This document shows positions 32,797-42,760 of a DNA stretch of 64,000 bases, one piece after another. The DNA comes from Molanna angustata. Taxonomy: Eukaryota > Arthropoda > Insecta > Trichoptera > Molannidae. A program made the position numbers and the translations under genes. How positions within the stretch are numbered: position 1 is the first letter of the stretch; each line of letters starts with the position of its first letter. Where the stretch lies: positions 30,115,726 to 30,179,725 of the forward strand of contig OY754969.1 of assembly GCA_963576475.1 (NCBI GenBank), written 5' to 3'. The notes beneath the pieces are model-generated. The model saw nothing but the letters and a program-made list of their open reading frames with translations. It made no database searches and was not told the DNA's origin.

Positions 32797-35700
32797 CATA
32801 TCCGTATCAACAGGTCTCAGAATCGGACAGCTCAATCTGGGCCGACGTCGTGCTGCCACCTTGGAGCTTAAACAACTCGCCCATCAACTGAATATCGATA
32901 TCTGTCTGGTTCAGGAACCATACACTGGCGACGGCTCTATGTGTGTGACGGATTCAAACTTCCGTATAATTTCTGCCACTTGCTGTTCCATGGATTTACC
33001 CCCTCTAGCTTCAATAATTATTTTTAATTCTTCAATATCTTATATTTTATTAGATCATCTTTCCTCGAGCACTACAGTCGTGCTTGAAATTTCTCTTTCA
33101 GGTAAATCCATGTACCTAGTATCAACCTACTTCAAATTTGGCGACCCGATAGAGCCATATGTGTGCTTTCTAGATAATGTAATGAGTCATCTAGGTGGAG
33201 ATTCCATCTTGATTGGCGGTGACTTCAATGCTGAGTCCCCTCTATGGTGTCATTCTACCACTGCAGGGTCTAGGAAAGCAAAAAGAGGTGAACTCTGTGA
33301 GGACTTCATAGCTCGGCACGAGCTTTCCGTTATCAATGATCCCTTTAGTCCTCCCACTTTTTCTGGTGCGGTTGGGTTTGGCCACATCGATGTCACTTTG
33401 GCTTCGGCTCAAATAGCTCAAAAGACTTCCTCCTGGCGTGTTTATACAGATTATTCGGGTAGCGATCACGAACTTATTGTCTTTACAATTTCTACTTCAC
33501 CTACTGACTCGGTTCAAAAGTCTCATATTCCAAGGCGTTTTCGCACGAGGTGTGAGCGCATTGTCGAATTTGATGCTGAATTTATTCGATTTCTGAATCG
33601 CTTTAACCCAAATGCTATGTCTATATCTGATACTGCTTCTGATTTCACTAACAATATCATTATATGTGCAGAAAAGTCAATTGGCAGATCTACTCCAGAA
33701 AAATTAAAACCAAACGCTTGGTGGCACTCAGGACTCGATTCTTTGAGACGCAGCGTTACACGTGCACGTCGAACTCTTAAATTGGGACGCAATAGGAACT
33801 TTGCTGAGTTTATTATTCTCGACTTGTACTCTGCTTATAGACGTGCACACAATCTATATAAAAATGAAATTATTCGTGCGAAGAAGGTAAGTTGGCGATG
33901 TTTGGTTTCCGAGGTTTCGACTTCAGATCCATGGGGTGCGGTATATCGCGCCGTTTCTTCTAAGAGAGGAAATGGCGTAACAATATCTTGCATCCGCGAT
34001 GCAACTACTGGTGAGTTCACAACGTCTCTCGATTCAACTGCTTCCGTTTTTCTGGACGCGTTGATTCCATCGGATGATCCGTCTACCGATAATGTTTTTC
34101 ATAAATGGGTACGTGCTCTTCAACACAACATTCCTCAGACACCCGCTTCGCCACCAGTTTCTGTTGAGGAACTCGATTTAATTATTGGGAACCTTAAACT
34201 AAATAAATCCCCAGGCCTCGACCGTATCGACTCTATTTTAATACAAAGATGTTGGCGTTTGGCTCAATTTGAAATGGTTTCCCTCTTAAAAAGATGTTTA
34301 GACGAAGGCTGTTTTCCAGACTGTTGGAAAACGGGCCTCATGACTATAATTCCCAAACGATGCGATCGTCCTAGCACGGACCCAAAAGCATATAGACCTG
34401 TTACTCTCCTGCCTATTCTGGGCAAGATTCTGGAAAGACTTATATGCAGTAGAATTGAATCCCATCTTTCTAACTCATGTCCACTTTCTTCTCGCCAATT
34501 TGGCTTCCGACCTGGAATTTCAACAGTCGATGCTATAAATTATATGTCAGAATTTGTAAGACATTCTGAGGAAAAATATGTTATTGCTATTTCCCTTGAC
34601 ATTAGTGGTGCATTTGACAATGCTTGGTGGCCGCTCATTTTGCTTAAACTGAAGTCAAGGAATATACCCCGCAATATATATCTGATAGTTAAGAGTTACT
34701 TTGAAAATCGCCGCATAGTCCTGCCTGGGGGACAATTTCTACATACGCGACAGGTAAGCATTGGATGTCCTCAGGGTTCTGTTCTCGGTCTACTTCTCTG
34801 GAACATTCTTTTTGATGACTTGCTGAATCTTCCTCTCTCTAGTAATTGTACGATTCAAGCGTATGCCGATGATGCATACATCCTCGTCCGTGGTAATTCC
34901 CGTAGATTTATTGAGAACTCAGCTACTCAAGCTCTTTCCTTAGTTTCCGACTGGGGTGTAAAAAATAAACTTTGCTTCGCTCCTAATAAGACATATGGCT
35001 TGGTTTTCAAAGGCTTACTACGTAGACAGCCGTCTATTAAGTTCTCAGGAACAAATGTAAGTTTTCGGGACCAAATCACTTGCCTAGGAGTTGTTCTGGA
35101 AAGAGGACCAAATTTTAAAAACCATGCTCGATTGTGTGTCGACAAAGCTAAGTCAGCTTTTTTAAAGATCTCACACATCGCCAAGGCACACTGGGGTTTA
35201 CAGTTTCAAGTATCCTGTCTTTTCTATAAGGCAGTTTACCTCGGCATTGCTTGCTATGCAGCAGGATGTTGGTCTCACGCCTGTGAGCTTCAACATATAC
35301 GTAGAATTTTGCTCTCAGGCCAACGATTCGCTCTCATCGCTCTATCCAAAGCATATGGAACGAGTCCCACTGAAGCACTGCCAATTTTGACAGGCATGAC
35401 TCCCCTTGATCTGGAACTTCAGCGTAGAGGGGCTGTTTTCAACCTTACGCGGGGCTGTTCTTCTATGATCGGAAATATTCCTCTCTTCCCTCCAGAGGGT
35501 CGAGTGTCACGCGGCTTTGTTGAAAGGACTGTAAATGAAAATTTGCAGAACATCTGGCAGACTCGCTGGACGGCCTGCTCAGTGGGAAGAATTACCTACT
35601 TATTTTTTCCCAACGTGAGGTATCGTCTTAAATCTCCCTGGGTTGTTCCAGACTTTTGGACTTCCCAATTTTTCACAGGACACGGAAACTTTAAAAGTTA

Positions 35701-35956
35701 TCTTCACCGATTTAACATTGCCTCCTCTGCTTCATGTCATTTCTGTCAATACCCGGACCAAACTTCGGAACATATCCTTTGGGAATGTTGCCACCCAATG
35801 GTGTCCTCATATAGATCGGAGCTCCTCGTTGCTGTCCGTGGGCCTCTTCAAGGTCCCATTGGTCATGCGGATTTTGTGATCTCGAAGAAAAATTATAAAG
35901 CTTTTAAGGTTTTCTGTCATAGATATGGTGCCTTACTTTTAGAAGATTCCCGTTAA
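32786..35956 (+). CDS. ORF2: endonuclease-reverse transcriptase, R1 clade
   Basis: An uninterrupted frame of 1056 codons from ATG 32786, overlapping the ORF1 stop by 11 bases. Residues about 1-235 form an apurinic-like endonuclease: LRIGQLNLGRRRA, DICLVQEPY (catalytic E), LIGGDFNAESPLW (catalytic D/N) and SGSDHELI (catalytic D/H). The reverse transcriptase covers about 460-760: SPGLDRID, YRPVTLLPILGK, FGFRPGISTVDAI, SLDISGAFDNAWW (motif A), GCPQGSVLGLLLWN (motif B', usually VLGPLLWN, so a P-to-L change) and YADDAYILV (motif C). A C-terminal finger CHFC-X8-H-X4-C follows at about residue 985. It nicks DNA and copies its own RNA at the nick in the nucleus. All catalytic residues I can check are present. 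Whether P-to-L lowers activity is unknown. Confidence 0.93.
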   Translation: MASSISVSTGLRIGQLNLGRRRAATLELKQLAHQLNIDICLVQEPYTGDGSMCVTDSNFRIISATCCSMDLPPLASIIIFNSSISYILLDHLSSSTTVVLEISLSGKSMYLVSTYFKFGDPIEPYVCFLDNVMSHLGGDSILIGGDFNAESPLWCHSTTAGSRKAKRGELCEDFIARHELSVINDPFSPPTFSGAVGFGHIDVTLASAQIAQKTSSWRVYTDYSGSDHELIVFTISTSPTDSVQKSHIPRRFRTRCERIVEFDAEFIRFLNRFNPNAMSISDTASDFTNNIIICAEKSIGRSTPEKLKPNAWWHSGLDSLRRSVTRARRTLKLGRNRNFAEFIILDLYSAYRRAHNLYKNEIIRAKKVSWRCLVSEVSTSDPWGAVYRAVSSKRGNGVTISCIRDATTGEFTTSLDSTASVFLDALIPSDDPSTDNVFHKWVRALQHNIPQTPASPPVSVEELDLIIGNLKLNKSPGLDRIDSILIQRCWRLAQFEMVSLLKRCLDEGCFPDCWKTGLMTIIPKRCDRPSTDPKAYRPVTLLPILGKILERLICSRIESHLSNSCPLSSRQFGFRPGISTVDAINYMSEFVRHSEEKYVIAISLDISGAFDNAWWPLILLKLKSRNIPRNIYLIVKSYFENRRIVLPGGQFLHTRQVSIGCPQGSVLGLLLWNILFDDLLNLPLSSNCTIQAYADDAYILVRGNSRRFIENSATQALSLVSDWGVKNKLCFAPNKTYGLVFKGLLRRQPSIKFSGTNVSFRDQITCLGVVLERGPNFKNHARLCVDKAKSAFLKISHIAKAHWGLQFQVSCLFYKAVYLGIACYAAGCWSHACELQHIRRILLSGQRFALIALSKAYGTSPTEALPILTGMTPLDLELQRRGAVFNLTRGCSSMIGNIPLFPPEGRVSRGFVERTVNENLQNIWQTRWTACSVGRITYLFFPNVRYRLKSPWVVPDFWTSQFFTGHGNFKSYLHRFNIASSASCHFCQYPDQTSEHILWECCHPMVSSYRSELLVAVRGPLQGPIGHADFVISKKNYKAFKVFCHRYGALLLEDSR

Positions 35957-36219
35957 ATTAATTATTTCCAGAGATCTTGGTCACTTCTCTGATGGTCTGC
36001 ATGTAGGGGGATCTGAGGTCATAGACAGTCCACGGGTGTGAATTTTCTGTTCGCACTCGTTGATTGTTTCTTTTTGCACTATGGTGCCGAGATTGCTAAT
36101 CTAGAGGGCTCCATGAGCTACTTTTCGTGCTATGCATTTTTTTTTGTCGTTCACTTAGCGTTCTGTGAAGGGGCCGATTACAGTCCCCATAGGCAGAGCG
36201 GGTGGTGGTGGGAGTAGCG
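35957..36219 (+). other. 3' UTR of the R1-clade element
   Basis: Shared with the two truncated copies: CAGAGATCTTGGTCA, TGCACTATGGTGCCGAGATT, GCTAATCTAGAGGGCTCCAT and GGTGGTGG-GGGAG are common words. It ends without poly(A) at GGGAGTAGCG. It probably contains the site recognised by the element's own reverse transcriptase. Confidence 0.8.
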
Positions 36220-36231
36220 ATTTCCATCATG
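36220..36231. repeat. 12-bp target site duplication (right) of the R1-clade element
   Basis: ATTTCCATCATG, identical to 31131-31142. Confidence 0.85.
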
Positions 36232-36376
36232 ATGTGGCATATTATAAACCGACTTTATACATAGTTTAATAATTACAATTAATTTAGTACCAAGGAAAAA
36301 ATCGAATAACAACTTAATAAAAATAAATTAAACAATTTGATATTGATTCTCAATAAATATATATTTGAACTTCTTC

Positions 36377-36930
36377 CCTGACTTTTGGAATTCCCAATTT
36401 TTCACAAGACACGGATTTAAAATTGCCTTCTCTGCCTCATGTCAGTTCTGTCATTACCCGGATCAAACTTCGGAACATATCCTGTGGGATTTTTGCCACC
36501 CAATGGTGTCCTCTTATAAATCGGAGATCCTCGTTGCTGTTTATGGACCTCATCAAGGACCCATTGGTCATGCAGATTTTGTGATCTCGAAGAACAATTT
36601 TAAAGCCTTCAAGAAGTTCTGTCATAGTTATGGTGCCTTACTATAGGTTGATTTCCAATAAGTTTATTTTTTAAAGAGATCTTAGTCACACCTTTGATGT
36701 GACTAAGATCTGTTTAAAAATATGATGATGATGACATTCCACGAGTGTGAATCTTTGAATTGCATTCTTCGATTGTTCTTTTTGCACATACGGTGCTGAG
36801 ATTGCTAATCTAGAGGGCTCCATAAGGTACTTTTCGTGTTATGCATTTTTATGTCGTTCGTTTAGCGTTCTGTGAAGTGGCCGTATACAGTCCCCATATG
36901 AAAAGCGGGTGGTGGTGTGGGTAAAAAAAA
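36377..36930 (+). mobile_element. 5'-truncated R1-clade copy 2
   Basis: Begins in the last 90 codons of ORF2 (DFWNSQFFTRHG, then QFCHYPDQTSEHILWDFCH, the CCHC finger) and runs through the 3' UTR to GGGTAAAAAAAA at 36930. It is flanked by a 12-bp duplication TTGAACTTCTTC (36365-36376 and 36931-36942). Relative to the full element it lacks 24 bases in the segment before the finger and ends four codons early. Between-copy divergence is modest. The target was the GAA-rich tail of a minus-strand RTE-like fragment. Confidence 0.9.
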
Positions 36931-36936
36931 TTGAAC

Positions 36937-37350
36937 TTCTTCTTCGTGCCAAATCAGGTCCCCCCGACGTTGGCGATCACTGCCGAGAAGGCATCTCTAT
37001 CCGCCGCCGTACGTAACAATTTTCCGACGTCTCACATCTCTGATGCTGGTCCACTCACGAATGTTGCGGAGCCATGACATCTGACGTCTTCCTATTCTGA
37101 GGCGTCCCTCTATTTTGCCCTTTATAATCAGTTGGAGCAGCCTGTACTTTTTGCCTCGCAGAACATAATACAAATATGGTGTTTTTCTTCCACATTTGTG
37201 ACTTTATAGGAAATTTTCAGCATGCAACGATGCAGCCACATTTCAAAGGCCTCCAAACGATTAAGCATATTGAACATTATGGTCCAAGTTTCAACTTCTA
37301 TATGAAGTTTGGACCATAAAATGTAGCATATATTTGAACACCGCAAAAAA
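36937..37350 (-). pseudogene. RTE-like LINE ORF2 C-terminal fragment
   Basis: The minus strand reads from about 37345: KLHIEVETWTIMFNMLNRLE, EAFEMWLHRCMLKISYK and a decayed stretch, then, after a shift near 37150, KYRLLQLIIKGKIEGR, RQMSWLRNIREWTSI. It ends at the GAAGAAGAAG tail at 36937-36945. This is the usual order of ORF2 tail blocks (ETWT, EAFEMW, RMLKISW, then RLLQLI-GKIEG, WLRNIR-W). About 20-30 residues between LKISYK and KYRLLQ are shorter than in relatives, pointing to an internal deletion. Confidence 0.82.
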
Positions 37351-37498
37351 GCAAGTTGACATTTAATAATCATTATTAAATGAATTTAAAATTAAAATAA
37401 TGAATTTATTGGCTATTTTTTTATTGATTGTTAGATTCTTATATTTATCTACACATCTACTTAACTTCTAGCTCTAGCATGTAATTGAATTTGTGACT

Positions 37499-37752
<254 letters not shown>

Positions 37753-39749
37753 CGAGAAGACACAGACATGTCAAGCTCTGAATAAAACTGAAATCGATCT
37801 AATAATGATATAAATAACACCTGAATACCATGCTAAATGTATAGCACTCACAGTTCATGTTAAAAAATACATTTTTTTCAAATTTTAACAAAATATAAAA
37901 TTGAACGAACAGGAAACATGCATTGTCATCGGGAGTACACAAATTATGAATGTTTCAGACCTCTAACTGGTCGGAAAGTTGGTTAAAAATCGATAGCAAA
38001 ATTCTAGTATAGACAGCTGGTGAAGTTTAAAAAAGGGTATAAATAGATATCTGAAAATGTAATTATAATAATTAATTTTATTTGTAATAAATCACCTGGT
38101 CTAAAACAATAACGAGTTATTTGGTTGTTCGTGATTGAAAAAAAAAATCTAAAATTATTTAAAATTTGTTACTAAGATAAAATATTGATAGTAATATAAC
38201 ATAGTGAATTTTATTAATTTAAGTACCGAATGTGTTCCACCAATGCTATGAAATGTTGTAGACGACGCGACGTAGCTCTGCATCGACGAGAATATTTTTT
38301 CTAGGAAACGGAAATAGAACCAAAGAAAATGAGACAAAGGAATGGAAACAGCACTCATTTATAATTTTTATTGCTTAACCTTGTATTGTATTTAAGTTGT
38401 CGTGTTGTTCTCCTGTATTGGTAAAGCACAGCATTCATTTCATCTTGTAACAACATTGTAAATAAGGCAAACACTAAAACTAAAATATTACTCGGTAGGT
38501 ATTTTCGATTTATATCTTTTTAATTACCCGCCCAACGTGACTTTTCGTTTTGTTGCATTCGAGATGATTCCATTTTAGATGTTTCGAATCTCTGCACCCC
38601 TGTTTAACAAATATATATAAATATTTAAACCTATTTTATTGCTGCCGTGGATTTAGTATGACACTGGTTTTATAACCCCTAATCTGATATGATCCCATGA
38701 TTCCAGTGACGATTTTTATACTTATTGTGATTGATGATAACAACTAGAAAAATGTTAGAAAATATCTGGATTTTATAAAAAAAGCACATTTCAATAACAG
38801 AGTTTCTGCCTTCCGTTAAAATAATGAATCCTTAAAAATTATATATTCCACATAGCAAATTAGATATGAAATGAACAGATTTGTTATTAATCTTAACAAA
38901 TTGTCAATAAAACTTAACACATTGTTAATGTAACCTAACGAATCAGTACCTAATCGAATGCTACTAAAAAGATAACGTATGGTTGATTATTATGAAATTG
39001 GCTACTAAAATATTGCTTCTGTTTTCAGTTTTCAGACAAGAGATATAAGTCATAAAATCATTTGAATTTAAATGTTGTAATGTAGCTACAACATAAATTT
39101 TCCACGATGGTTAATGTAGAAAAATTTACATTACATTATATCATAAAATAAGTAATTAAAAGTATATTGTATATTATATTAAAACCTAATCGTTATGGTA
39201 GCACTTATGCGGTATTATTAATCATGTAGTTGCACATTATTACGTGTTCATCACCACACTGAATCAGATTCAGATTTATAATAATATCTGCCGTGTCAGT
39301 AATTATGTCACCATACCACATTAACTTTTCATAAATATTTCTACCAGCTAGTCAACGTCTGAGCGAAATACTCTTCAGTAGTGGCCGCCAGGAATAACTT
39401 TGACACAAAGAGGACGCCAACATGCATTGCCGGGAAACAAACAAAGAAATCAACACTGTTGATGATATCGGAGGTGACAATCATTTTTGAGGAAAATAAT
39501 ATTGCAGCGAAAACCATTCACAAAAGGATCAAATTTATTTATTCGCAAAAGGATTTGATTGATATATCTGTTATTTTACGGTATTCAAATGTTTTGTGAA
39601 AGAAAAAAAAATATTGTAAGAACCTTTTTATATTTGGTTTAATAAAAATAGAATATTTGGTTAAAAAAAATAAATTAAAAACAAAAAAGTATCGCTATTT
39701 CTTAATACACACTAAATTCTTTACAATTTTAACATAGAAATAGTACGTA
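37753..39749. other. A+T-rich stretch without recognisable gene
   Basis: Only short random-looking open frames. No repeat boundary or RNA gene seen. Confidence 0.5.
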
Positions 39750-39758
39750 CAAAATTTC

Positions 39759-40792
39759 GATTACATGAAAATTCTTCGAAACACAATTCTTCGAATGCGC
39801 AATTGTACGAATAACAATTTTTCGAAAATCAGTTATCAGAATGACAATTATCCGAAAGCAAATTATTCGAACTAACATTTGTTGGAAAACCAATTGACCG
39901 AATTTAATATATTTTTGTGTCATTATGTTGCCTCCTTTGACATATTTGTTGCCAGTAAAATATATTCGATGAAGACTATTATTACTTGTATTATTGTGGG
40001 TACCTACGTATGTTTGCACATTTTTAATAACTGATGTTTGACAGCGCGGGATAGCCTAGTTTGTACACCAGTTTTTGATTTTGACACATCATGTACAGAC
40101 AGTTTATCTAGTATTCACACCAATTTAGTTATTTTATTTTAATATTATAGTTACTTTTTTAATATATAATGCAACTGGCTCACGCCAGTCGCAATTATAA
40201 CTACAAAAAAACCTAACCAACCTATTTTTACCAAAGCTTTGTAGGTTTAGGTTTAAAAAATCGGTGTACATCCTAGAATATCTGACAGCGCGGTGCATCG
40301 CCATGTTGTTTATTCCATAGATTTTTATAATACATTATACTATGTAGATGTAATAAAAGTGAGTCATGGAATATCGCGCGTTTGACGTTTTGGTTATTAA
40401 CATATTTCAGTTTTCCTTACATTTCAACACATCTTAAATAACTTTTTTCTAAATCTAAATTAACAAAGTGTTTTTTACGACAAATAAATCCGAAAACAAT
40501 TACGTAAAAACTACAACGTCAAAAATCCCCCGGAAAAATGCCTCACTTCGATTCATACAAAATTTGCTAACTACGACATCTAGTATATTATAATAAAAAT
40601 CTATGGTTTATTCCTTTCACAATACTACCAACATGACGTCATAAAAATTCGAACAATTGTAAATTCTGATAATTGTGTGTTCGGAAAATTGTTTTTCGAA
40701 AAAATGTGATTCGAATAATTGCCATTCGTAAAATTGATTTTCGTACAATTGAGCATTCGAATAATTGTTTTTCGAATAATTTTCCTGTCACC
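39759..40792. mobile_element. Foldback element FB-1 with iterated TTCGAA units
   Basis: The arms 39759-39905 and 40640-40792 are inverted relatives built of 14-17-base units around CAATT-TTCGAA. The tips match (GATTACATGAAAATTCTTCG left; GGTGACAGGAAAATTATTCG right, read inward). The 9-bp word CAAAATTTC flanks both sides (39750-39758 and 40793-40801). Long arms of short tandem units plus a 9-bp duplication are the hallmarks of foldback transposons. The interior is non-coding and contains a younger MITE (40315-40606). A second, different foldback with the same architecture is at 57998-59634. Confidence 0.8.
40315..40606. mobile_element. MITE nested in FB-1
   Basis: The ends read inward CCATAGATTTTTAT on both sides and remain alignable for about 35 bases (ACTATGTAGATG against TACTAGATGTCG), with weaker matching further in (GTTTGACGTTTT against ATTTTTGACGTTG). 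The flanks TTTATT (40309-40314 and 40607-40612) are a 6-bp duplication candidate. 292 bp, no coding. Confidence 0.75.
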
Positions 40793-40822
40793 CAAAATTT
40801 CTTGTAGGAAAACTGTTTTTGT

Positions 40823-41037
40823 GCCGACCGCCGTGGTACAGTTGGTAAATCGTTTGGTTTCTGTGCGGACGTCCTGGGTTCGATTCCCAGCAGAAGATAA
40901 ATTTATTTAAATTAATTTCTCTTGCTAATATTGCTTCTCTGGGTTGGAAACACTGGTTAGTTGGAAAAAAATACCATATGGTAATAAACTCGCCACTTGC
41001 GCAGTGTGCAAGGAAGTGTATTATTATTATTTTTTTT
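40823..41037 (+). mobile_element. SINE family 3, well-preserved copy
   Basis: The tRNA-like head at 40823-40893 has TACAGTTGGTAAATC (A-box side) and a perfect B box GGTTCGATTCC at 40877-40887 with stem CTGGG/CCCAG. The body holds AATATTGCTTCTCTGGG, CACTGGTTAGTTGG and the tail stem-loop TACC-ATAT-GGTA (40972-40984). CTCGCCACTTGCGCA and an ATT-repeat end follow. The body-tail part matches the CR1-like LINE 3' end. Confidence 0.9.
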
Positions 41038-41106
41038 TTTAGGATTTTGTAATTTTTTTACCAGAAAATACGATTTGACAGTCAATATTGGAAAAAATAT
41101 AAATAA

Positions 41107-41284
41107 ATAATAATAATAATGAACACTTCCTTGCACCTTGTATGGCAATTTCTCCAACTAACCAGTGTTTCCAGCCCAGATAAGCAATATTTGCGTGAGA
41201 AATAAATTTATAAATAAATTTCTCCTCTGCTGGGAATCGAACCCAAGACACCCGCACAGAAACCGAACGGCTTACCAACTGTAT
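41107..41284 (-). mobile_element. SINE family 3, inverted neighbour
   Basis: The same SINE in the opposite orientation, tail-to-tail with 40823-41037 and about 70 bases apart. The B-box region reads GGTTCGATTCC on the minus strand. The LINE-type tail has lost part of its hairpin (a segment before GGCAATTTCTCC is deleted). A transcript crossing both copies could fold into a long hairpin. Confidence 0.88.
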
Positions 41285-42760
41285 ATACTGTAAATATATA
41301 AAAATTATCAGTAAGAAACTATGTATATTGATCCGAATATGGTTATGGTTATCTTCCTAGAAAACATCTATGGAATGTTAATTTTGATAAGTTAGAAGAT
41401 ATTGCCATTTTGAAAGAGAGGAAAATGTTGATTAGTATTAAAAAACAAAATTGAAAATTATATTGAAATATAATATTGTACATAAATAAAACAGCAAAAT
41501 GACTCTGGAATTATTCTTCGAGCACTTATCCTTAAAACGTTGGACTTTTTATGTAAATTGAGGTATTTTGAGTATAAGTTGGTTATTAAAAATGCATAGT
41601 TATGCTATCGACACCATATGATAAAAAAACAATTAATAATAATTTCCAGGAAATTATCAAATAACCTACGTCAAATGATCTAAACTGATTAGCATACCTA
41701 CGTGACATGTATTTTGTGATTTTTTTCTTATGTTAAACAAACAGAATTGTGTGTTTAAATGTTCGGTCTGTCTTAATAAATACCAATTCCAACGATTTTG
41801 ATCAAACAAGTCAAGTGAGTTTATAAACTTATTTTGAACATGAAAAGGGATATCTATCTATACACTGAGAGAAAAACAAACAGAATATCGATTTAAAATC
41901 CAGAATTCCGTTTAAAAAATCAGCAAAACAAATTTTTAAGGGGAAATTTGGTATTAATTATTCTAGTTTTCCATGGCAACGATTTTGGGAATAGGTAGGT
42001 ACCTACTTTACATAACAGTGATTTTGGTGCCGGGGTATTTGTGGTTAATACAAAGTTATATCTTTAAATTTAATTTGTGAACTCATTTTGTTTTCAGTCT
42101 ATAACATAAATACAACATCTTAAAATACAATATCTATATGCTTTAGACTAACTTTATAAAAACCCCTTCCTAACCATAAATATCACACGAAGCAAACTTC
42201 CATCTTCCATGCACGGCGAAAACTCATAAACTCTAGTTGAAACAGATAGGCATCGTCGTCTAGCGAATTTACTTGGATATAATTTGAAAGCAAACGGTTA
42301 GTAAGTAGACCTCACCATATTATATCAATGTATGGAAGACACAATATCTACGATTTATTAGGGACGATGACGCGGATTTTGATTATAATTTTTTAAGTGG
42401 ACTGTATTTAATAGAATAAGATTTTATAAGTATTGAAACCACCGTCTCAAGGCGGAAGAAGAAAAATGGATGATGGAAACACACTGCACTTACCAATGCA
42501 CCGCCAATGGCTTCTCTTCAATGGTTGAAGTTTTTTAGCACAGTATATTCAATGATTATTATTAACAATTATCAAGCGAGGTGAGTGTGGCGGAGCGGGT
42601 AATGACAGAACATGGTTCAGTTGCGGGTTTGAGCATTATTTTTATGTTGACAGGGCGCGGTTTAAAATGATACTGGTATGTAGGTGCGCAATGATTGCAA
42701 CAATTATTAATTTTGACGTTTTTTGTAACAATAATTTTACGTCAATATTCAAATCAATAT
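41285..42760. other. A+T-rich stretch without recognisable gene
   Basis: No motif, RNA gene or clear repeat boundary was seen. Confidence 0.5.

Larger units (their letters stand above)
31143..36219 (+). mobile_element. Near-full-length R1-clade non-LTR retrotransposon
   Basis: Bounded by a 12-bp duplication. Contents: a 5' UTR of about 310 bases (31143-31453), ORF1 (31454-32796, one frameshift), ORF2 (32786-35956) overlapping ORF1 by 11 bases, and a 3' UTR of 263 bases without poly(A). The total of 5077 bp is the usual size for R1-clade elements. The site is not 28S rDNA, so it is unlike true R1, and there are no telomeric repeats as in TRAS. Two truncated relatives lie at 36377-36930 and 52288-52690, all on the plus strand. 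Presence of both ends and an open ORF2 mark it as one of the youngest insertions here. Confidence 0.9.

Noticed and set aside
31143..36219. True R1 element in 28S rDNA, or a telomere-specific TRAS/SART element
   Set aside because: Neither 28S rRNA sequence nor telomeric TTAGG repeats flank the insertion; only clade membership is supported.
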